From Algoriphagus sp. AK58 (GTDB taxonomy: Bacteria; Bacteroidota; Bacteroidia; Cytophagales; Cyclobacteriaceae), in contig NZ_QEIG01000004.1 in the NCBI RefSeq assembly GCF_014324365.1, forward strand, positions 1 through 64,000: 64,000 nucleotides of DNA. Direction: 5' to 3'. The notes below the pieces were generated by a model. It did not search any database and was not told the DNA's origin. It was given only the letters and a program-made list of their open reading frames with translations. This document shows, piece after piece, positions 17,595-24,946 of this stretch; the stretch's first letter is position 1; every line of letters starts with the position of its first letter. The translations under genes were made by a program, and so were the position numbers.

Positions 17595-17615
17595 TGAAAA
17601 AACTGGCAGTTTTCA
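17595..17615 (+). promoter_or_regulatory. Candidate operator 2, touching the Xre start codon
   Basis: TGAAAAAACTGGCAGTTTTC plus a final A forms a dyad (TGAAAA..CTG / CAGTTTTCA) that ends exactly at the base before the ATG at 17616. A repressor bound here would block transcription or translation of its own gene. Confidence 0.6.
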
Positions 17616-17828
17616 ATGGAAAAAAGGGATTTAAACCGAATTAAGGCAGTTCTAGCCGAAAAAAAGAAGCAAAATAAAGAGCTTGCCGAAAGATTAAATG
17701 TTGCTCCTACCACGGTTTCAAATTGGGCAACAAATAAATCTCAGCCTTCCATTGAGACCCTTTTTGAAATCGCTGATTACCTTCAGGTTGATGTGAGGAT
17801 TTTACTTGTCTCTAATCTTGAAAAATAG
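17616..17828 (+). CDS. Xre-family helix-turn-helix regulator
   Basis: A 70-residue single-domain Cro/C1-type DNA-binding protein. The five-helix HTH_3 fold is clear: KNKELAERLNVAPTTVSNWA (about 20-39) is the helix-turn-helix, and PSIETLFEIADYLQVDVRILL completes the fold. Small stand-alone Xre proteins often repress their own promoter and neighbouring mobile or defence genes. The dyads at 17379-17395 and 17595-17615 are likely operators. It points away from the convergent defence genes on the minus strand, so any control of them would be indirect. Confidence 0.88.
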   Translation: MEKRDLNRIKAVLAEKKKQNKELAERLNVAPTTVSNWATNKSQPSIETLFEIADYLQVDVRILLVSNLEK

Positions 17829-18071
17829 GTACCCATTAAAAATTGGCTTCTTCTTAAAAATCAAAATTAATGACTTTTTCGTCCCTTAAACTGTCTAAAT
17901 TTGGGAGAAGCTTACAAATCCAATCTGGGCTGCACCAGTCAGGAGCAGGATCATTTTGAAGAAGCGGAAAATCAAGAAAACCCTGAAATGCTGGAATCTC
18001 TTGGTCAGTCAAGGATTGGCAATTGACTAACTGTCAATTAGATTCTCAAGAAATGAAAAAATCTGGAACTA

Positions 18072-18131
18072 AAAAATACCAAAACTGGGTATTTTTAAGG
18101 TGAATCGGAAAAAGTTATCCACAAACTCACC
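18072..18131. repeat. Direct repeat A with a DnaA-box-like core
   Basis: AAAATACC..TGGGTATTTTTA is followed by TGAATCGGAAAAAGTTATCC and ACAAACTCACC. A closely related 60-bp sequence in the same orientation lies at 23876-23935 (copy B). The core TTATCCACA matches the bacterial DnaA-box consensus. The two copies bracket the PLD/SLOG/TIR block. Confidence 0.7.
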
Positions 18132-18227
18132 TATTCCTCTTTTACCTAAGTAGCCCCGGAGATCCACGCGAAAGTCAAGCTTTAGGGGGTCAATATGCTC
18201 CGGAACATCCAGGGCCAATTTAGGAAT

Positions 18228-18305
18228 AATTACTCCCAGGATTAAGGTACTTTCATCCTTTGGAAGAGTAATCGTTTTGAGCTATATTCAGAGTTCAAGG
18301 CAGAC
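18228..18305 (-). other. 5' relic of a group II intron
   Basis: On the minus strand, about 75 nt starting TCTGCCTTGAAC and running through GGATGAAAGTACCTTAA align with the first 75 nt of the intron at 19178-19505 (TGTGCCTTGAAT..GGGTGAAAGTCCCTTAA). The rest of this copy is missing. It sits at the same position beside the attC-like stem as the fuller copy. Confidence 0.5.
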
Positions 18306-18360
18306 ACAGAGCTTTCCTTTTTCACGCTTCGCACGCAATGAAAGCCTAGTTGTTAGCACC
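18306..18360 (-). repeat. attC-like recombination site 1
   Basis: On the minus strand, GGTGCTAAC (18360-18352) is followed by AACTAGG and a hairpin (GCTTTC..GAAAGC with an inner CGTGC-GAA-GCGTG stem and an unpaired G). This is the layout of an integron attC site: an outer core GCTAAC plus an imperfect inner stem with extrahelical bases. It starts five bases after the PLD gene's stop codon. Confidence 0.6.
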
Positions 18361-18365
18361 AGTAC

Positions 18366-19151
18366 TTATTTGACAAGTCGCCTATATTCTAACGAATAGT
18401 TTGTCGCTTGTTCAGGGTTGTGTTCTACAGTAACATTTTCATCGTTTCTAAACTCTGCGTTATTTGACCAATTGTAGGATCCTGTTATGACTACTTGATT
18501 GTCTATTACGCAAAATTTATGATGCATTATACCACCTTTAGTTCCTTTTAGAAAATAATGATTGTAAAACATGGTTATGTCAACACCATATTTTGCGTTT
18601 ATTGAATCATCAAAAATTGCAACTCTAACGTCTAGACCTTCATTTTGCTTATCAAGTAATTTTGCATAAAGTGTCTTATTTGTCAACCAGGCAGAAACAA
18701 CCCAAATAGAAATTTTAGCCTTGTCTAAAGCTGTCAATATTCTATTCTGAATTTCTTGAAAATGGGCCTCATTGATTACTGGTTTAGCTTTCATTATTAC
18801 TCCGCCTTGAATATTGTAAGTCCCGTCATTTTGTTCAATTACATAACCTTCATCATTTAGAAGACCTTGTATGTTGTCAATTATTTCCGGCATTTTATTA
18901 ATTACAATGTTTAGTAATTCTCGTAACGAACCATCATTTTTACTTGAAAGTCGATTTAGTCTGTCTTTAACATACTCTGTTTTGCTTGGTGGTTGCCCAT
19001 TCTTTTTACCGATGTAAGGAAGTCCTCCTTTGTCGGATGAGTAGATGTCTTTAAAACCGAACTGGTTGAAAAGTTTAACTAAGTCTTTTCCTTTTCCATA
19101 TCCGATTATATGAGGAGAAATGTTATCAATAAAATATTCTGTCACTTTCAT
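18366..19151 (-). CDS. Phospholipase-D-family nuclease with AbiJ-like N-terminus
   Basis: A 261-residue protein. The C-terminal half (about 125-255) is a PLD phosphodiesterase fold with a single HKD motif (His210, Lys212, Asp217; HHKFCVIDN) followed by GSYNWS. Proteins with one HKD motif dimerise to build the active site, as in Nuc-type nucleases. The N-terminal about 90 residues (HIIGYGKGKDLVKLFNQFGF..LSSKNDGSLRELLN) resemble small helical domains found at the start of abortive-infection proteins; this part is tentative. There is no signal peptide, so a cytoplasmic DNA or RNA nuclease used in phage defence is likely. The gene lies alone between two attC-like sites, as a cassette would. Confidence 0.75.
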   Translation of the reverse strand: MKVTEYFIDNISPHIIGYGKGKDLVKLFNQFGFKDIYSSDKGGLPYIGKKNGQPPSKTEYVKDRLNRLSSKNDGSLRELLNIVINKMPEIIDNIQGLLNDEGYVIEQNDGTYNIQGGVIMKAKPVINEAHFQEIQNRILTALDKAKISIWVVSAWLTNKTLYAKLLDKQNEGLDVRVAIFDDSINAKYGVDITMFYNHYFLKGTKGGIMHHKFCVIDNQVVITGSYNWSNNAEFRNDENVTVEHNPEQATNYSLEYRRLVK

Positions 19152-19177
19152 TGGATGTCTTTATAGTATTGGTGCTA

Positions 19178-19505
19178 ATTGGGTCAGGCGAGGGAATTTC
19201 ATCCTTACCTTCCCAAAGAACTCCGGTAAAAACGGGACTGGCTGTGCGTGAGACTCTCATCTCACACAACCTGTCACGATCCTTATCGGGAGCTCTTTAT
19301 GTTTGTAAATGGCTTCGTACGAGAAGTACCTAAGGTTGAATCAATTTCAAATGTTCGAATAAGCATAGACTTATCATGCAAAAGATTGCTGCCGAAATCT
19401 AAGCCTATCACTTGCTTGGCTTCGTAGCGTTACCTCCGCGCTTAAGGGACTTTCACCCGTTGGAACGGTCATCGTTATGACCTATATCCACCATTCAAGG
19501 CACAC
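19178..19505 (-). other. ORF-less group II intron, class C-like, in an attC site
   Basis: Read on the minus strand, the element starts GTGTGCCTTGAATGG (19505). It carries the bacterial group II signature GGGTGAAAGTCCC, then GCGCGGAGGTAACGC and GAAGCCAAGCAAG. It has a domain-V-like hairpin at 19240-19272 (TGTGTGAGATGAGAGTCTCA followed by CGCACAGCC). It ends ..CCCAAT (19178) before TAGCACC. No reverse transcriptase is encoded, so it could move only with help from elsewhere. It interrupts an attC-like site, as group IIC-attC introns do. Exact borders are inferred. Confidence 0.6.
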
Positions 19506-19555
19506 ACAGCGGTTTCATTGTTCGTGCTGCGCACGCAACGGAAACCTAGTTGTTA
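19506..19555 (-). repeat. attC-like recombination site 2, split by the intron
   Basis: On the minus strand, GTAACAACTAGGTTTCC, an inner stem (CGTGC-GCA-GCACG with an unpaired G) and GAAACCGCTGT lead into the intron. The other core half, TTAGCACC, lies beyond the intron at 19171-19178. The SLOG gene's stop codon TAA is part of this site. Site 1 at 18306-18360 has the same design. Confidence 0.6.
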
Positions 19556-20524
19556 CAAGCTGGGCTTCTCATTTAATTTCTTCAGACCTTTCATTATTAA
19601 GAAAATTATCTCATGTATATTTTGACTTTCAAACAAAACGAGATTTTCATCAACTGATAAACCATTCAAATCAGAGAACACTTCTAGATTAAATTGCTTC
19701 AAAAAGTGAATTAGTTTATCGTAGTCCATTGGGACACTTGCCTTATCTTGGAATTCCTTTTTGAAATTTTGAAGGATTTCATTATTGTACTGAAATTCAT
19801 TTGTCAACTCTTTCGGAAGTTCACCGCAAATAACTTTTGATAGTGATTTTGCAGCACCGCCAAAACCTCCAATGATGTAAACTGGTTTATTCGCTTTTAA
19901 TGAATAGTAAGCTTCTTCAACTATTCCTGGCATATAGCCAAGAAATTTACTTTGCTTACCACCTACTACAATTCTTGCATGGCTGTTCTTAGCCATTATG
20001 TTTCTCATGTCTGAGAAGCATTCTGAGAAAATAAATTTATCTTCAATGTTTTTAAATGGGTCATATTGACGTTGCTTGTCAATTGCACCCAAATGTTCTG
20101 GTATTTCTATAATAATTGGCTCCACTTGTTGCTTAACAAAGTCTGCTTTTATTTCTATTGTTAGGCTGATACTGTTCGGGAAAGGAAAGTAGTTTACAAA
20201 ACGAAATGAAGTATCATTTAGAAATTTATATTGATAAGACAGTTCTGCAAATAGCCTAGTATATCCTTCGTTCTTCAAATGACCACCATACAAAAGAGTT
20301 CCACCATTTGCCATTAAGTAACGTGCTACCTCTATCATTATATCTTTCAGGTGCTGCTTTGACAGACCTAATTGCTCTAATTCTTCATTTTCTGAAACGG
20401 ATACAGCTATTCTTATTCCATCCAGAATTCCTTTTTTTCTAGATTGGTTTTCCAGTTCTTTTTGTTCGACTATTGACTCAGCTAAATTCTCTGAAATGCC
20501 AGAAATGTTTTTTTCTGTTTCCAT
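19553..20524 (-). CDS. Stand-alone SLOG (LOG/DprA-like) nucleotide-sensing protein
   Basis: A 323-residue cytoplasmic protein with a Rossmann-like SLOG domain (about 35-240). It has IRIAVSVSEN at the first strand, NGGTLLYGGHL (73-83), IVVGGK (185-190), MPGIVEEAY (198-206) and YIIGGFGGAA (216-225), the glycine turns and helix expected for binding a nucleotide-derived ligand. SLOG domains of the STALD type sense ADP-ribose-derived signals made by TIR proteins in Thoeris defence, where they are fused to a SIR2 NADase. Here no SIR2 domain is present; the C-terminal 80 residues are helical and unassigned. It is the last gene of the TIR operon, two bases after the 388-residue TIR gene. It is probably the signal sensor of this system. 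Confidence 0.75.
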   Translation of the reverse strand: METEKNISGISENLAESIVEQKELENQSRKKGILDGIRIAVSVSENEELEQLGLSKQHLKDIMIEVARYLMANGGTLLYGGHLKNEGYTRLFAELSYQYKFLNDTSFRFVNYFPFPNSISLTIEIKADFVKQQVEPIIIEIPEHLGAIDKQRQYDPFKNIEDKFIFSECFSDMRNIMAKNSHARIVVGGKQSKFLGYMPGIVEEAYYSLKANKPVYIIGGFGGAAKSLSKVICGELPKELTNEFQYNNEILQNFKKEFQDKASVPMDYDKLIHFLKQFNLEVFSDLNGLSVDENLVLFESQNIHEIIFLIMKGLKKLNEKPSL

Positions 20525-20526
20525 CT

Positions 20527-21693
20527 TTATAACGTTGGTAAATAAATAGGTGTGATGAACTTTATATCCTTATCTAAATCATTCAATATCCTTAGTTCTT
20601 CTGCACCTAATGGCGGTTCTGGATATAGTACTATAAGTTTCTTCTTTTCAGTCAACTTCATTTTATACAAATCGATGTAATTGAAAAGTTCTGGTGGTGA
20701 TGTGATTGTAACAAACTCGACTTTAACATTTTTAAATTTTTCTTCAAATGATTTTAAAAGCTCACGTTGATAGAGAATGTTTAATACTTGATATAGAGTT
20801 AAAGTCAAAATCTCAGTAAAGCTTAAATTTTCTTCTTGCTTTAAGGTTATGGTAGGGGTATTTCCCATGTAAGGAAATGCTCTTTTTTCACCATTTTTAA
20901 TATCATTTACTACAACGATTGAACATTTATTCCTTTTAGCAACTAGTACTTCAATTCTGCACCATTCTCTTGAAGAGTATTCATCCGTATGGAAAACTAC
21001 TAACGCTGCATTTTCAATATTGGCTTCTATTTGCTTTTCAAACTCATAGCCATCAGCAATATCTACTGTGTCAAAGAATATATCTAGTTTTGTTTCTGAT
21101 TCAACAAATACTTTAAATTTCTTAGTTGTTTCTTCACCGTCTTTTTTGGCATGGCTTAGAAATAATTTTACTGGCGATGGAATTTTGGTACCCTTCTTGT
21201 CCATCCACATAGGTTGGAAATTCATCAGCAATCTTGCACAATCATGAAGTAATTCTGATTTAATTTTTTTTAATCCTCTATCAAATTCCTCCCGAATATT
21301 GATATATCCATCGTGATACCTGATAAACTGAATTGAGTCAAGACCACAGCCAATTCCGGTAGCTTGTTTGCATAATGCAATTGGATAAACTCGGGTGTTA
21401 TCATCTGTAAGTCCTACAAGTTGTTTCGTATAATCTTGAAAACCATTATCAACCATATAGTTTTCATCAATGAGCAAAATAATTGCATTACGAGTTGCAA
21501 TATTTTTGTCGATAGGAATTAATGAAACACTTCTATAGTAAACTTGTATTCCGAGACCTCTAGATAATGGTTCTTCAATATCTCTGCAAAATGTGCTATA
21601 CAAATCATTAGCAATTTGTTTCCCCTCAGCAAAGGAATGATGCCAAACCACGAAAAGTGATAACGGGTATTTCAGTCTGTCTTTCATTTGCAA
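20527..21693 (-). CDS. Double TIR-like protein
   Basis: A 388-residue protein. The C-terminal half has a clear TIR domain (about 174-290): VKLFLSHAKKDG, FFDTVDIADGYEFEKQI, and the catalytic-Glu region SSREWCRIEVL (Glu248), compatible with NAD+ cleavage. The N-terminal half (about 10-130: LSLFVVWHHSFAEGKQIAND..NAIILLIDENYM) looks like a degenerate TIR-like or related alpha/beta fold without an obvious catalytic Glu. There is no membrane segment. It overlaps the upstream 260-residue TIR gene by 10 bases and is followed after two bases by the SLOG gene, so all are co-translated. It could be the effector NADase or a signal-producing enzyme; which one is not clear. Confidence 0.8.
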   Translation of the reverse strand: MQMKDRLKYPLSLFVVWHHSFAEGKQIANDLYSTFCRDIEEPLSRGLGIQVYYRSVSLIPIDKNIATRNAIILLIDENYMVDNGFQDYTKQLVGLTDDNTRVYPIALCKQATGIGCGLDSIQFIRYHDGYINIREEFDRGLKKIKSELLHDCARLLMNFQPMWMDKKGTKIPSPVKLFLSHAKKDGEETTKKFKVFVESETKLDIFFDTVDIADGYEFEKQIEANIENAALVVFHTDEYSSREWCRIEVLVAKRNKCSIVVVNDIKNGEKRAFPYMGNTPTITLKQEENLSFTEILTLTLYQVLNILYQRELLKSFEEKFKNVKVEFVTITSPPELFNYIDLYKMKLTEKKKLIVLYPEPPLGAEELRILNDLDKDIKFITPIYLPTL

Positions 21694-22466
21694 GTGTCTT
21701 CGTGCATTTGAATACGTGAATTGGTTCTTTTATCAGTCATCGAAGACCGCTTTTCAAAAGCTTCTTCTATATAGGATTGCATTTTCACTCTATCATTCGT
21801 CCAATCTCTTATAATGGCATAACCTGATTTAAAATTGTCGGCTAGTCGGGCAGGCATTAAGTTATATGTTGCTTGACCTGTGCCGTAATCAGGATGTGAT
21901 GGAAGAAGGATACCTAATAATCCTGCATTGCGGTCACCTACTTTCAAATTCAAAGCCCCAGAAATTTCCCAATCCACATGCATTCTGCATTTGGTTTTAG
22001 GTCCAATTAAAACCACTAAAACAGTTGTGTCAGATAAGTATTCTTTCTGAATCAACTGCTTGATGTATTCATCACTGTTATCGGAATCTATATCATCTTT
22101 TTCAACAGATTTACTTATAATTAAATCTCCGAATAGGTTCTCGAATTTTTCTCTGAAGGATTGATCATCATGATGATAGTAACTAACAAAAGTTTTTCTT
22201 CTAGATATATTCTTAGGGACAATAAACCAGCTAAATATTTGTCCATCGTAGCTTAAGTCGCCTATTTTGTTCCACTTTCCTAAATCGTTTCTTCTAATTG
22301 AGCAAAAGGTTTTTCCATTTTCAACTTGTTGAACCATCCAATTTCTATTTCTTTCTAATGCTTCATTGTGTAAAGATTCTCCTAAATCTTTATATATAAG
22401 TACATTGTTGATTAACCCATTTTCAGTTAATGATAGCTTTGAAATACAATAGTCTGCCCATTTCAT
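21684..22466 (-). CDS. ThsB-like TIR protein (DUF1863/MTH538 type)
   Basis: A 260-residue protein. After an N-terminal unassigned part (1-88) it has a TIR-like domain of the PF08937 type (about 92-222): KTFVSYYHHDDQSF, TTVLVVLIGPKTKCRMHVDWEI (Glu167) and a late RLADNFKSGYAIIRDW. PF08937 is the TIR variety found in Thoeris ThsB, which makes a cyclic ADP-ribose isomer after phage infection. The neighbouring SLOG gene supports that reading. It lies 11 bases after the 182-residue TIR gene and overlaps the next TIR gene. A closely related gene upstream (23032-23560) is broken. Confidence 0.8.
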   Translation of the reverse strand: MKWADYCISKLSLTENGLINNVLIYKDLGESLHNEALERNRNWMVQQVENGKTFCSIRRNDLGKWNKIGDLSYDGQIFSWFIVPKNISRRKTFVSYYHHDDQSFREKFENLFGDLIISKSVEKDDIDSDNSDEYIKQLIQKEYLSDTTVLVVLIGPKTKCRMHVDWEISGALNLKVGDRNAGLLGILLPSHPDYGTGQATYNLMPARLADNFKSGYAIIRDWTNDRVKMQSYIEEAFEKRSSMTDKRTNSRIQMHEDTCK

Positions 22467-22477
22467 GTCGTTAAATT

Positions 22478-23026
22478 TTATTGATTCCAGTCTAAATAAT
22501 TATCCAACGGATGGCTACTCATAGTATGACTTTTGATTAAGTCAATACTTTCCATCATTGATTGAATTCGACCAGTTATAGAAGCAATGTATGCATTGAG
22601 AGATTTTGTTCCCCTAATAATTGTGGTAGTTTTAAGATAATCTGGTAAGGATTCGTCCTTAATCCCTTTTAAGGTGAGCACACCCAAATGGGTGTTATCA
22701 TAACCATATCCAACTTCCCAAGGTACCCAACTTGAGTAAAGTGTATTAGGAGAAACCACAACCAGCATGTGGCTACTATAGTTGATTCCTTTCTTAATGC
22801 TATCAACAACTCCCTGAGGTCTGTTGGTTTGCCGATATGCTTTTAAGTCCTCATCATCTTCGTCAAAGTACACATCAATATCTGCCGCAGTTAAATAATC
22901 GGAAATTTTTCTGCAAACATCTTTATCCTTTTGTTGATGGCTTAGAAAAACACATTTTACTCCTGTCGCTTTCCTTGATTCGGAAAACATTCGAAAGTTT
23001 TTCGCTGCTCTGTTAATACCTGCCAT
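22478..23026 (-). CDS. TIR-domain protein
   Basis: A 182-residue protein, essentially one TIR domain (about 23-160): VKCVFLSHQQKDKDVCRKI, VYFDEDDEDL, SSHMLVVVSPNTLYSSWVPWEVGYG with the candidate catalytic Glu104, and a helical tail. It differs from the PF08937-type TIR on either side, so the operon mixes TIR subfamilies. There is no signal peptide or membrane helix. A role as a phage-triggered NAD+-processing enzyme in a Thoeris-like system is inferred from context. Confidence 0.8.
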   Translation of the reverse strand: MAGINRAAKNFRMFSESRKATGVKCVFLSHQQKDKDVCRKISDYLTAADIDVYFDEDDEDLKAYRQTNRPQGVVDSIKKGINYSSHMLVVVSPNTLYSSWVPWEVGYGYDNTHLGVLTLKGIKDESLPDYLKTTTIIRGTKSLNAYIASITGRIQSMMESIDLIKSHTMSSHPLDNYLDWNQ

Positions 23027-23031
23027 AATTC

Positions 23032-23560
23032 TTAAATTCTAAATCCAAATAAATCCCAATAATCTTCTTCCATCCGTTCTCTGCTATTATCAATTTTTCT
23101 TGTGACATTAGTTCTATTCCAATAAGCATAGTTTACCTTACTTTCAAAGTCTCTTTCTAAATTTTCCCATTTCATACTTAGAGCATATCCAGATTTGATA
23201 TTGTCGGTTAATCTGTTAGGCACAGAGTGACTGTCGGTTGGAAGGTAGATTGCTAAAAGTCCATTCGGTTTAAATGATTTTAATGGGTCATATGGATGTG
23301 TATAACTTCTTAGTGAAGCCCAGATTTCCCAGTCAATCCATTTACGATGTCCAGTTCGTGAACCAACTAAAACAACGGTCACCGAACAGTTCCGCATTTT
23401 CTCACGGACTTTCTTGTAAATGGTTTCATCGGTTAAGTGTCCAATGTCGTCTTTGAGTGAATAGTCGGCAACCCTCATATTTGTAATTTTCTTGCGGAGG
23501 GAGTTTTGCCAAATATTTTTGGTCGTTGTCGTGATGGTAACTCCCTCTGAGAGTAGCCAA
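23032..23560 (-). pseudogene. Broken ThsB-like TIR gene, frameshifted and 5'-truncated
   Basis: The downstream part encodes a PF08937-type TIR (SVTVVLVGSRTGHRKWIDWEI..RLTDNIKSGYALSMKW), closely similar to the 260-residue protein. The expected start of the domain (SYHHDNDQKYLAKL) is present but in another frame at about 23501-23545, so a shift lies near 23500. Before that the gene runs into a repeat element (from about 23570), so the original start codon is gone. The long open frame of 193 codons begins inside the repeat and is probably not the native N-terminus. This was once the first gene of the TIR-SLOG operon. Confidence 0.75.
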
Positions 23561-23569
23561 ATCATCGAG

Positions 23570-23870
23570 GGTGCTGGGTGGGATTTGCAATCCCACCCTA
23601 GTATCCTTACCAATTTTCAATTGGCCCCTTATTCTACCCCGAAAGCTGCCAGCGATAACGACTTCCAGCCGATACTTTTCGGGAGCATCGAGAACCTTGG
23701 TCTACCTCACCCCTCTCCCGACACACTGCGCGTCACGGGACACGCTCTCTCCTTGAGGAGAAGGCATTCATGCAGCGGAAAACTCAAGGCTAGAATCCAT
23801 AGGGGCTTATCCCACAATCGATTTGGCTGATTATCAAAATCTTCGTTGTGCTAAGAAAGGGGATTTTACG
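23570..23870. repeat. Dispersed non-coding repeat, copy C1
   Basis: It contains the hairpin GGGTGGGATTTGCAATCCC, the palindrome CCAATTTTCAATTGG, CTCAAGGCTAGAATCCATA and GATTATCAAAATCTTCGTTG. All recur with small changes at 35281-35850 (C2) and partly at 37790-38010 (C3). It abuts the broken TIR gene. No open frame of note. Confidence 0.75.
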
Positions 23871-23875
23871 GAGGA

Positions 23876-23935
23876 AAAAATACCCACAATTGGGTATTTT
23901 TAGGCTGAGTCGTAAAAAGTTATCCACGATCTCAG
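23876..23935. repeat. Direct repeat B with a DnaA-box-like core
   Basis: AAAAAATACCCACAATTGGG, TATTTTTAGGCTGAGTCG and AAAAAGTTATCCACGATC match repeat A at 18072-18131 in the same orientation. The hairpin AAATACCCA/TGGGTATTT is better preserved here; the DnaA-box core (TTATCCACG) has one change. Apart from this repeat, 23871-24097 shows no gene. Confidence 0.7.
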
Positions 23936-24097
23936 CTCTCATAGGCCATCCTGCAAGCTAAACTAAGCTTAAAGCAACCCGCTGGGCTATTTCTTAACTG
24001 GTTGTTTTGGTACTGGGTATTTTTGGTGGGAAAGTGAGAAAAGTGAGGGGGAAGAGAAGACTACAGGCTGTCGATTTTCCAAGACAACAAAAAAAAA

Positions 24098-24946
24098 TCA
24101 AACTTCCCTAAATGGTATTTCGGAAGCTCTTATTTGAATTTTTCTAATCTTCGGATCATGCCTTATGAATTCTTCGACTCCCAATTTATGTAGTTCGCCA
24201 TTTAGGGGATGTGTAGTTATATCTAAAATACATTCAGGCGCTTTTAAGCTTAGACAAACATAACTTACAAAAACTCCCGAAGATGAGATTTTAAAACTCA
24301 CCCTTTCTCCTTCTTTTAGCCCAGAAGCTTCGGAAATTATCAAGCGAACTTCCTCCTCCCTAGCATATGCGGGATGTTTGAATCCAATTCTTAGTTTTTC
24401 AAGATCATCAATATATTTTTCTTGAATTCCGTCAGTCTTACTAAAAAAGTAATCATGTACCCCTTCAGTAGAATCACTTTCTAGTCTCTCTAACTCTTCG
24501 TTAAAAAATTGGGCATGTTCTTTATGTTTAAAAAACAACTCCTCTAATTGTTCAAGTTGATAGACTTTGTCATAATTGATCTCAACTTGCTGGATCGAAA
24601 AGTCAGTAGAACGATTTAAGTCCATAATTTTCTGAATATCAATTCCAAAATTATAACCATTGCCTTTAGAGTAATAATTCCACATAGATAACGAATCTCC
24701 ATTCTTACTGAACGACGCAACAAATTTCTCAGTTGGGCTTAAGACTGCTTGCCGATATGATTTATTATAGAGCGTATCATGAATAAATTTGAACTCTTCA
24801 TTTGCACTACATAACTCTTCAATGAGCTGTTCGAAATATGATTCCTCTGAAGGATCATTCATAAACCTTAGGTTTGAGCACTGAAGTGACTGTGAATTCA
24901 AAATACTAAAGAGACCTTGTCCTGAGGTATAATGATATACTTTCAT
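24098..24946 (-). CDS. DUF2971 family protein
   Basis: A 282-residue cytoplasmic protein with the DUF2971 opening KVYHYTSGQGLFSILNSQSL and LRFMNDPSEESYF, then SFSKNGDSLSMWNYYSKGNGYNFGID and a late YAREEEVRLI. The fold has been compared with ADP-ribosyltransferase-like proteins (H..S/T..E-like signatures), but activity is not established here. DUF2971 genes are frequent hitchhikers in defence islands. It is the last gene of the type I restriction operon and overlaps hsdM by four bases, so it is translated with it. Confidence 0.75.
   Translation of the reverse strand: MKVYHYTSGQGLFSILNSQSLQCSNLRFMNDPSEESYFEQLIEELCSANEEFKFIHDTLYNKSYRQAVLSPTEKFVASFSKNGDSLSMWNYYSKGNGYNFGIDIQKIMDLNRSTDFSIQQVEINYDKVYQLEQLEELFFKHKEHAQFFNEELERLESDSTEGVHDYFFSKTDGIQEKYIDDLEKLRIGFKHPAYAREEEVRLIISEASGLKEGERVSFKISSSGVFVSYVCLSLKAPECILDITTHPLNGELHKLGVEEFIRHDPKIRKIQIRASEIPFREV

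Noticed and set aside
18114..18123. Replication origin suggested by a DnaA-box-like TTATCCACA
   Set aside because: Only single boxes in two repeats 5.8 kb apart, with no cluster, no dnaA/dnaN and no AT-rich unwinding element linked to it.
18069..18278. Open frame of about 70 codons on the minus strand (..LDVPEHIDPLKLDFRVDLRGYLG..)
   Set aside because: No start codon; its first part overlaps the group II intron relic and its end lies in repeat A. No family recognised.
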